Source: a virus
Length of the DNA: 38,644 bases
Reading direction: 5' to 3' (one strand)
IMG/VR virus record: IMGVR_UViG_3300029258_002841
Coordinates: 1-38,644 of that record
Part shown: piece by piece, positions 33,091 to 38,644 of the stretch
Layout: each line of letters begins with the position of its first letter
Position numbering within the stretch: position 1 is the stretch's first letter
The notes under the pieces: model-generated
What the model was told of the DNA's origin: nothing
Database searches by the model: none
The model's input: only the letters and a program-made list of their open reading frames with translations
Position numbers and translations under genes: made by a program

Positions 33091-33501
33091 TATCATTATT
33101 AGGATACTGAAAATTATTTGCCCCACAAATATCAAGATAGTAAAAATATTAATAGAGAAGTTAATTTTATAATCAAACCAACGATCCTTTTTTGCATGCC
33201 TTCCATTCTCTATATCATCAATGACTTTAAGAGCCTCCTCTGCTCTCTTTCCTCTCTGAGCTTTCCTCTTAATCCGGTATTGGAGAGAATTAAGGATATC
33301 ATTAGATTCTCTCCAATACCGTAACCGTTTTTCCCGGAACCTCAACCGCCTTACCTCAGCATCCACTTTATCTTGAGGACTACGTGCTTTCCAGAGAGCT
33401 CGATAGACCACTTTTCCTTCTCTCTCCAACTCGTCTTCCATCTCCTTAAAACATTTCTTAGCTGCTATGATATCGGGGTGTAAATTAATGTTTGAATGCA
33501 T
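33082..33501 (-). CDS. Helical protein with C-terminal membrane anchor
   Basis: A 139-aa protein with AAGGAAGGGAAA before the ATG. Residues 1-105 are highly charged helices (ERLRRLRF-like Arg/Glu patterns); residues about 113-139 are one hydrophobic segment (IFTILIFVGQIIFSILIMIL), a tail anchor. It could be a lysis, exclusion or envelope protein. Converges with the 462-aa gene, overlapping it by 9 nt. Confidence 0.6.
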   Translation of the reverse strand: MHSNINLHPDIIAAKKCFKEMEDELEREGKVVYRALWKARSPQDKVDAEVRRLRFREKRLRYWRESNDILNSLQYRIKRKAQRGKRAEEALKVIDDIENGRHAKKDRWFDYKINFSINIFTILIFVGQIIFSILIMILL

Positions 33502-33515
33502 TGTCTTTCCCTTCC

Positions 33516-33896
33516 TTAGTCTAAAGATCTAATGATTACAATCGGGCCTCCGATAAAGATCATTCCGAAGAATAGCCAAACGATGATCCAAACAAAGGTC
33601 ATTGAGGAATAGACAAGTATAAAGAAGAGAACCCCTCCTATAAAAGCTAACATCACTGTTTTAAGAAGGCGAAGATTGTTCCGGGTTGACCAGAAGAAGC
33701 CTCCCCAACAAATAATAGTAATAAGGGAGAGAAGTATCCCAAGCCCTGAAAAGTGAAGCTCAAACCCAATCGGAGTAAAGAGACATTCCCATGCAGCGAG
33801 AAGAGAAAACAGGATAGCTGCTCCCGCTAAGAGAAAGGAACAAATAGGATCTTTTTCTTCTTCATACTCATAATCGTCATCATCATATTCAATCAT
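33516..33896 (-). CDS. Four-helix membrane protein with acidic N-terminus
   Basis: A 126-aa protein. The N-terminal 15 residues are Asp/Glu/Tyr (MIEYDDDDYEYEEEKD), then about four hydrophobic segments (LAGAAILFSLLAAW, GILLSLITIICWGGF, LAFIGGVLFFILVY, VWLFFGMIFIGGPIVI). It uses the same 25-bp leader (TCCAGCAATAAGGAGATTAAG before ATG) as the next upstream gene. Candidates are holin-like or superinfection-exclusion proteins, with no proof. Confidence 0.6.
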   Translation of the reverse strand: MIEYDDDDYEYEEEKDPICSFLLAGAAILFSLLAAWECLFTPIGFELHFSGLGILLSLITIICWGGFFWSTRNNLRLLKTVMLAFIGGVLFFILVYSSMTFVWIIVWLFFGMIFIGGPIVIIRSLD

Positions 33897-33918
33897 CTTA
33901 ATCTCCTTATTGCTGGAC
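33894..33918 (-). repeat. 25-bp leader repeat, copy 1
   Basis: CATCTTAATCTCCTTATTGC and the next five bases are identical to 34294-34318. It spans the ATG and ribosome site (AAGGAG) of the 126-aa membrane gene. Confidence 0.9.
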
Positions 33919-34296
33919 TTACTTCGAACCCAAGATCATTAAAAAACAAACCACTACCGTTATTATGAATCCCCCCACTCCTACAATAATGTGCGCGTAT
34001 TCAGTTATCCATCTCTTCTTAGCCGTTTTTTCCTTAATGAACTCTTCCAGGCCAAAAGAAAAATAGATGCCCCATATTAGGAGAAGCGTAAGAATGACAA
34101 ATGTAGAAACCATGAGCAATATTAGGGGTAAAGCATCTAAGATTAAAATGAAACAAGACGCGGGTGTTGGGGCTTCATCCCCATCCACGCTGCAGAGAAA
34201 AACAGGAAGGAGAAAGAACATCAAAAAAGAGGCGACGCCGATCAGTACTAGCTTAGGCCATAATCTCATTAACATATCTTTTTGTTTTTTTGTCAT
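33919..34296 (-). CDS. Multi-span membrane protein
   Basis: A 125-aa protein. The frame is open to 34350, but AAGGAG 7 nt before ATG 34296 marks the start MTKKQKDMLMRLWPKL. Three to four hydrophobic segments follow (GVASFLMFFLLPVFLC; LILDALPLILLMVSTFVILT; VGVGGFIITVVVCFLMIL). It shares its 25-bp leader with the downstream gene, suggesting duplication of the initiation region or of the whole gene. Role unknown. Confidence 0.6.
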   Translation of the reverse strand: MTKKQKDMLMRLWPKLVLIGVASFLMFFLLPVFLCSVDGDEAPTPASCFILILDALPLILLMVSTFVILTLLLIWGIYFSFGLEEFIKEKTAKKRWITEYAHIIVGVGGFIITVVVCFLMILGSK

Positions 34297-34318
34297 CTTA
34301 ATCTCCTTATTGCTGGAC
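34294..34318 (-). repeat. 25-bp leader repeat, copy 2
   Basis: Same sequence as 33894-33918, spanning the ATG and ribosome site of the 125-aa membrane gene. Confidence 0.9.
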
Positions 34319-34363
34319 CCTAGTACTTTTATAATATAAGGACTACCCATTGTTTAACGTTAG

Positions 34364-34382
34364 TTTTAATAATCTATAACTC
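34364..34382 (+). promoter_or_regulatory. Divergent AATATTCT-like element
   Basis: TTTTAATAATCTATAACTC differs from the 18-bp form at about four positions and lies 74 nt before the decoration-like gene. The minus-strand membrane genes start on its other side. Weak. Confidence 0.25.
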
Positions 34383-34455
34383 GACCATTTAATCATTCAT
34401 TTTTGAGTCTACTCCCATTATGGGAATGAGACTCCTTTACAAGGAGAAAGATCAA

Positions 34456-34959
34456 ATGGCAGCACTATCAGCTAACACCACTTATACTTTTTGGCCATGC
34501 GGTGAAGCAAAATGGGAATCAGGAGTCCCTGGCGACGCAGATAAATTCTATCCCGAGGTTGCATCTGCTGCAACCATCTATAAAGGCTCGATCGTAGTTT
34601 ACGATGCAGCAGGTTACGCTATCCCAAACGCTTCTCAAGCTTCCGGAACTAAAATTATCGGAATCGCAATGGAAGCAAGAGATAACTCAGCCGGCACAAA
34701 TGGTGCCCTAACCGTTCCTGTACTGAGATCTCGCGTGATTGTGGATGCTTTAGACATCACTAGTGCGGCTCAGGCTTATGAAGGGGATATCCTTTATATC
34801 GGAGCTACCGATAACTTAGAAGACTGCTCATTAACACAAACAAATAACTGCCCACCAATCGGTTTCATCCTCCAGGATCAAACCTCTCTGGCAGTAAATC
34901 AAGCCGCAATCATTGTTGATCCAATGTTAAGTGTTCAGCATCAAACATTCAAGGCTTAA
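34456..34959 (+). CDS. Second decoration-like protein
   Basis: A 167-aa protein. The frame is open from 34420, but the ribosome site AAGGAG (34440-34445) lies between that and ATG 34456 (MAALSANTTYTFWPCGEAKW). The body is beta-rich with KGSIVVYDAAGYAIPNAS, IIGIAMEARD and EGDILYIGATDN, the DUF2190-like style, and the N-terminus resembles that of the 151-aa protein at 6670 (MAALTADY). Its placement with fibre genes rather than head genes suggests a separate role, perhaps on the outer capsid. Confidence 0.6.
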   Translation: MAALSANTTYTFWPCGEAKWESGVPGDADKFYPEVASAATIYKGSIVVYDAAGYAIPNASQASGTKIIGIAMEARDNSAGTNGALTVPVLRSRVIVDALDITSAAQAYEGDILYIGATDNLEDCSLTQTNNCPPIGFILQDQTSLAVNQAAIIVDPMLSVQHQTFKA

Positions 34960-34975
34960 ACAAATTACATCTCCT

Positions 34976-35010
34976 AAAAGGGTCGGGGAAAAAGAAACCC
35001 CGTCCCTTTT
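34976..35010 (+). terminator. Intrinsic terminator
   Basis: AAAAGGGTCGGGG (34976-34988) and CCCCGTCCCTTTT (34998-35010), one T-T mismatch in the stem, 9-nt A-rich loop, with the T-run inside the descending arm. Confidence 0.75.
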
Positions 35011-35013
35011 CAT

Positions 35014-35031
35014 TGTAATATTCTATCAATC
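35014..35031 (+). promoter_or_regulatory. AATATTCT element, copy 5 (putative phage promoter)
   Basis: TGTAATATTCTATCAATC, identical to the copy at 3271. It begins 4 nt after the terminator and 71 nt before the gene at 35085. Confidence 0.55.
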
Positions 35032-35084
35032 CAGCAATAGTCTATAGAGACTCTCTAAGTGTACACAATCAAGGAGAATTTAAT

Positions 35085-35510
35085 ATGGCAGTCTATAAGG
35101 AAAAAGACTATACAAATGAGGTCGGAAGAGTTGTTCTTCCTGCTTCTACTGCTGATCCTGCCGTTTTTGTATTCGGTGGGAATAACACAATCTTAACAAT
35201 TCAAGTGATGGCCGATTCCTATTTCTGTTATACCCCGTGGGCAACAGTATCAGGAAATTCCCCAGTCATTAAAGATGACACAACAATTATATCAGAAGCT
35301 AACACAAAGCTTGATAATGCGGCTGGAGTTCCTCCTCTTCAATATTGGGATATGGAAGCAACCACAGCAACAACCCCTAAGATTTATTCATTTGATAACG
35401 TTCCTGCTTACACAGCAATTGCTGTGAGAAGTCAAGCATCGGCAGTCACTGCTTCCGGTGGTGGGATACAATTCAGCTTTGGCCAAAACAACGTTAAATT
35501 TAACGGATAA
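35085..35510 (+). CDS. Unknown virion protein, beta-rich
   Basis: A 141-aa protein with AAGGAG before the ATG. The sequence alternates short strands and Gly/Ser/Thr loops ([37 protein letters not shown]). No family was recognised; a small fibre or capsid accessory is likely from context. Confidence 0.55.
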   Translation: MAVYKEKDYTNEVGRVVLPASTADPAVFVFGGNNTILTIQVMADSYFCYTPWATVSGNSPVIKDDTTIISEANTKLDNAAGVPPLQYWDMEATTATTPKIYSFDNVPAYTAIAVRSQASAVTASGGGIQFSFGQNNVKFNG

Positions 35511-35521
35511 GGAGGACTAAG

Positions 35522-36405
35522 ATGGTTAGATTATATTCTCCTGGTGGAGGCGAAGGAACTGACGGTGCCACTGGCCTTCAAGGAACTACGGGACCCGCTG
35601 GAGGGGACAAGGGTGCCACTGGTCTTATGGGACCAACTGGTATCATCGGAGTCACTGGAGCAACAGGTGCCAGTATACAAGGTATTACTGGACTTCAAGG
35701 ACTAACTGCCGCTCAAGGAGTGACAGGGCCCGGTGCAGGAGCTAAAGGTGATACTGGTCTTATGGGACCAACTGGTATCATCGGAGTCACTGGAGATGCC
35801 GGAGCAACAGGTGCTGGAGTAGCAGGTGCTCAAGGAGAGACTGGTATCATCGGAGTCACTGGAGCTACTGGTGCTGGAGTAGCAGGTGCTCAAGGAGAGA
35901 CCGGTATCATCGGAGTCACCGGAGATGCCGGAGCTACTGGAGCCGGAGTTGCAGGTGCCCAGGGAGCGGAGTTGCAGGTGCCCAGGGAGTAACAGGTGCG
36001 GATGGATCTGCAGGTGCTCAAGGAGTCACAGGCGTTGGATCTTCTTATTGGGGATTAACCGGACTACAATTAGTTCCTGGAACCCCATCATATGATGTCA
36101 ACTATACGATCTTAGAAAATGACCTCAAAGTCTATAATCTACATCTTCAGCATGTGGATGTAACGGCTTCTGGATATACGATCACTAATGGAAGTGTTTT
36201 CCTAAGCACAATCAACAATGATCAGATTAACCTTCCAGCATCACCAGGCACGGATAGGGTCGTATACATTAAGAATTTGGATACGGATGCTGCTTTAACA
36301 GTCTCTGGATCGCATAATATTGATGGATCAGCTACATTATCCCTAAGTCCATACGCTGCAAATACTTTCCACTTCGATGGATCTGTTTGGAATATCATCT
36401 CTTAA
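35522..36405 (+). CDS. Collagen-like tail fibre, frame broken by one missing base
   Basis: Reads as one gene if a single base is added near 35967, giving 294 aa. Residues about 10-150 are Gly-x-y repeats ([20 protein letters not shown] in tandem), as in phage collagen-like fibres that form triple helices. The 24-nt unit GCCGGAGTTGCAGGTGCC plus CAGGGA occurs twice; the second copy begins GCGGAG, short by one C, so the frame stops at TAA 35990. The second part (about 155-294) is a beta-domain with [19 protein letters not shown], a typical fibre tip ending in [11 protein letters not shown] natural phase switch or an assembly error at the repeat could both explain it. Confidence 0.75.
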
Positions 36406-36414
36406 GGAGGACTA

Positions 36415-37701
36415 ATGGGTTATACCAAACAACTTTATGGGTCCTTTTATCAGAATAGCAATAGTGCTAATTGTGTCTCTGGAGGGACTTTTGGCATCTC
36501 AGGAGCCGATACAAATCTGACCTGGTCAGATAATAAGATAAATTTGCCTGGAGGGCACAAATATTTCCTCGAGACAAACTGGATTAATACCAACTTCGAC
36601 GCAGTTACAAACAGGGCAACCGCTCAATTTTATAATGAGACTGCTGGGGAATATATTGGGTGCCAAGGAATGGCACAACCATTTACTAGCACAAACTGGG
36701 AATCTGCAGACCCATACTGTTATGCTTATTTCGCCCCAACTGAGGATTCGGAAGTCTCAATTAAATGGGTTGGCGCTTCCGGATCGCCACAGCAGTCTGC
36801 TGTTTATACAAAGATTTATGTGAGATCGATACCTGACAACATGCCGGGATACCAGTGGTGTGCCTTGAATATGTCCGGGGATCAAACAGGATCCCCAATT
36901 GCTATTGATTCTAAGATCGCCTTTGAAAAGGTGGCAGGAACGCTAGATGTCTCTTCAAATGAGATCACTTTAGTTGCCGGAAACACTTATTTGTTGAGAT
37001 GTAAATTTGGACGACAAATGACAACAGCAAATGATTATGGGGATATCTCGTGGTACCGAGAAGACACAGGAGCCTATATTGGGACTCAAAGTCTTCAAAG
37101 AGGGTTAAATTCAGCAACACAAGTACCATGTACAGGGGAAGCATTTGCTGTTATAACGCCGGATTCAAATATTAATGTGTCTGCAAGATTAAAAGATGGA
37201 GACCCAGTCACGAAAGTTTTAGCGGATAGATCCTATGCTTGGGTTGAGAAAATAGATCGCTTAGGCACTAAGGATAAAAAATGGTCAATAACTGGGTTAC
37301 AAACCAACCAGGATAATCCAAATTCAGGAGATAGAGTCAACTTAATTGATGAGGGTGGTAATATCTCATTTAATGATACGACACATATTGCAACCCTTCC
37401 TGGTGGAAGATTATATTATATGAGAGCAAACGCGCATATGAGCACGAATAACGACACCGACTTTAATACGATGGGACTTTATAATGAGACAACAAGTTCA
37501 TTTCTTTCGGGTCCCGTCCGTGCATTCTTAATTCCAGTCACTTTTACAACAGCTAATAGCTGTAGCTGTAACACTAACGCAACTTGGATAACACCACCAA
37601 CAGACTCGTATGAGATGAGTTGGAAACTTTGGACCGAGAAATCCTGCTTTAGGCTCTGGGCAACAGTGTGTAATAAAATGTTTATAATGTCATTAGACTA
37701 A
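36415..37701 (+). CDS. Receptor-binding-like protein, three tandem C1q-like repeats
   Basis: A 428-aa protein with AAGGAG before the ATG. Three consecutive units of about 140 residues have the same order of features: an opening strand, LPGG(H/R)-x-Y(F/Y) or LVAGNTYLL, (T)A-x-FYNET-type or SWYREDTGAYIG block, then a final strand (KIYVRSI / YAWVEKI / NKMFIMSL). The pattern suits C1q/TNF-like jelly rolls that form trimers at fibre ends. Probably the host-contact protein together with the collagen-like gene before it. Confidence 0.55.
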   Translation: MGYTKQLYGSFYQNSNSANCVSGGTFGISGADTNLTWSDNKINLPGGHKYFLETNWINTNFDAVTNRATAQFYNETAGEYIGCQGMAQPFTSTNWESADPYCYAYFAPTEDSEVSIKWVGASGSPQQSAVYTKIYVRSIPDNMPGYQWCALNMSGDQTGSPIAIDSKIAFEKVAGTLDVSSNEITLVAGNTYLLRCKFGRQMTTANDYGDISWYREDTGAYIGTQSLQRGLNSATQVPCTGEAFAVITPDSNINVSARLKDGDPVTKVLADRSYAWVEKIDRLGTKDKKWSITGLQTNQDNPNSGDRVNLIDEGGNISFNDTTHIATLPGGRLYYMRANAHMSTNNDTDFNTMGLYNETTSSFLSGPVRAFLIPVTFTTANSCSCNTNATWITPPTDSYEMSWKLWTEKSCFRLWATVCNKMFIMSLD

Positions 37702-37711
37702 AAGGAAACCC

Positions 37712-38065
37712 ATGGGAGAACTATTTCAATTTATCAGACAAAGAGGGGAAGCTCTCAAAGTCTCTGCTAATATAGTAAAAGAAACTCTCAACCCCAAAAC
37801 TAAAGAAAGAGTTACTGCTTTAGATTGTTTAATTGACCTTCTAGAGAACTGGGGCGATGTTAAGGTGCATGAAGATGTTAAAGACAATGGGGCAACCTTT
37901 GAGAAAAGTTGGTCCGATGTTAAATCCGGCATAGTCTCCAAAGAACTTCAAGACTTAGCAAATGTTTCCCTAATCAATGAGAAGAAGGATGATCATTTAA
38001 TCGTTCCAAAAGGTTATCCTTTTCATAAGGAAGAGGAGATATCCCCGGAGAGTATGGAAAAGTAA
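37712..38065 (+). CDS. Unknown helical protein, 117 aa
   Basis: Helical, with a first helix MGELFQFIRQRGEALKVSAN and an acidic centre (ENWGDVKVHEDVKDNG), and a Glu-rich end. Coupled to the next gene by TAATG at 38063-38067. Function unknown. AAAGGAAA precedes the ATG. Confidence 0.55.
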   Translation: MGELFQFIRQRGEALKVSANIVKETLNPKTKERVTALDCLIDLLENWGDVKVHEDVKDNGATFEKSWSDVKSGIVSKELQDLANVSLINEKKDDHLIVPKGYPFHKEEEISPESMEK

Positions 38066-38415
38066 TGAGATACTACCTCCTCCCAAATGATATAGGGTTG
38101 GTCATTAAATTATCAAGAGACAGATATATTGTTTTAATTGACACTGCTTACGTTACTATTGAAGAACAACCACTCAGAGATTACGCATTATATTATTGTA
38201 AGAGGTATGAAGTTGATGCTTTGAGATGGGTGACAGCGAGAGAAGATCGTTCTTTCAAATCAGTTTCAAGAGAAGTTTTATTAACAAGTAGTATCCCTGT
38301 GGTGAGATCATTAATGAAGAAATCATCCACATATATTCAAAGGTTATATGATTTGAATACACCTAGAGTTAACCCAGGGAAATTTTTCTTCTACGAAGAC
38401 TTAATGGATCTATAA
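38065..38415 (+). CDS. Unknown protein with LLTSSIPVVRSLMKK and NPGKFF
   Basis: A 116-aa protein, start sharing one base with the upstream stop. Beta-rich first half (YYLLPNDIGLVIKLSRDRYI), then VLLTSSIPVVRSLMKKSS and, close to the end, NTPRVNPGKFFFYED. Both elements recall the 62-aa protein at 1433-1621, and the first recalls the LTHKNPxxR proteins of the minus block. Role unknown. Confidence 0.6.
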   Translation: MRYYLLPNDIGLVIKLSRDRYIVLIDTAYVTIEEQPLRDYALYYCKRYEVDALRWVTAREDRSFKSVSREVLLTSSIPVVRSLMKKSSTYIQRLYDLNTPRVNPGKFFFYEDLMDL

Positions 38416-38417
38416 AA

Positions 38418-38501
38418 ATGACAATTGCTTTATCAATCGCTATAGCACTATCAATAATATTTGGAGAGGATATAATCAACCTATTCAGAAGAAAGAAGTA
38501 A
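38418..38501 (+). CDS. Tiny hydrophobic protein (27 aa)
   Basis: MTIALSIAIALSIIFGEDII, then NLFRRKK: one membrane segment of about 14 residues and a basic C-terminus. It starts 2 nt after the previous stop and ends 2 nt before the junction gene, so it fits the operon tightly. A holin-like or small membrane peptide is possible. Weak ribosome site. Confidence 0.5.
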   Translation: MTIALSIAIALSIIFGEDIINLFRRKK

Positions 38502-38503
38502 TC

Positions 38504-38644
38504 ATGATACCAATAGAATTAATATCAGACAACATAGAACTACTCTTAATACTATTGGGGTTAGGTGGGAAGTCTATTAAAGACTTGATCAAAGGTAAAA
38601 AGAAGATACAGAAAAAAGAATATGAGACCCTAATCTCTAAGATT
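38504..38644 (+). CDS. 5' part of the junction gene
   Basis: ATG 38504 opens MIPIELISDNIELL; from 38540 the sequence repeats position 1 onward, so the gene continues there to 291. Full length 108 aa. See the entry at 1-291. Confidence 0.75.
   Translation, partial: MIPIELISDNIELLLILLGLGGKSIKDLIKGKKKIQKKEYETLISKI
38540..38644. repeat. Terminal direct repeat, right copy
   Basis: Identical to positions 1-105. Confidence 0.97.

Noticed and set aside
1-38644. Cargo-bearing CRISPR array
   Set aside because: No regularly spaced repeats of 20-40 bp were seen; the only long repeats are the terminal copies and the single 75-bp pair.

Overview
The window reads as one complete circularised genome of a tailed double-stranded DNA phage. 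The first 105 bases recur exactly as the last 105, so the non-redundant unit is 38,539 bp and one gene runs across the join. I see no bacterial housekeeping gene, integrase, repressor or transposase. The head genes (portal, protease-scaffold, capsid, small adaptor) belong to Mu-like families (gp29, gpI, gpT, gp36), but nothing of Mu's transposition machinery is present. The host cannot be named from the sequence. Clear AAGGAG-type ribosome binding sites on most genes argue for a host that uses Shine-Dalgarno initiation.

Layout. 1-8166 (+): packaging and head genes, namely small terminase, adaptor, three small ORFs, large terminase, portal, protease-scaffold, decoration protein and major capsid protein. 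8334-22638 (+): tail. It holds two tail-tube-like paralogues either side of a protein with a carbohydrate-binding-like domain, a chaperone-position gene, four consecutive related glycine-zipper proteins where a single tape measure would normally sit, then baseplate/hub proteins and a 1003-aa fibre protein. 22635-29174 (-): accessory and DNA-metabolism block with a methyltransferase, PD-(D/E)XK resolvase-like nuclease, a frameshifted HNH nuclease, zinc-ribbon protein, SF2 helicase with helicase-associated repeats, and a glycosyltransferase. 29175-30031: structured non-coding region with a perfect 75-bp direct repeat and several hairpins. 30032-31457: small genes including an HNH/AP2 endonuclease. 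31702-33090 (+): fusion of a KxDG ligase-like domain with an NMN-adenylyltransferase-like domain. 33082-34296 (-): three small membrane proteins. 34456-38644 (+): second decoration-like protein, collagen-like fibre (frameshifted), a protein with three tandem beta-sandwich-like repeats, small late genes, and the junction gene.

Regulation. Five plus-strand sites share an AATATTCT-centred element (best form TGTAATATTCTATCAATC, identical at 3271 and 35014). Each lies just after a hairpin, and four of the five lead directly into a gene, so this is probably a phage-class promoter. On the minus strand three intrinsic terminators precede open reading frames; two of them have loops complementary to a segment just upstream, which suggests attenuation or antitermination.

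No endolysin, DNA polymerase, primase or RNA polymerase was recognised. Replication presumably relies on the host plus the helicase and resolvase, and the lysis genes are either unrecognised or hidden among the small membrane proteins.
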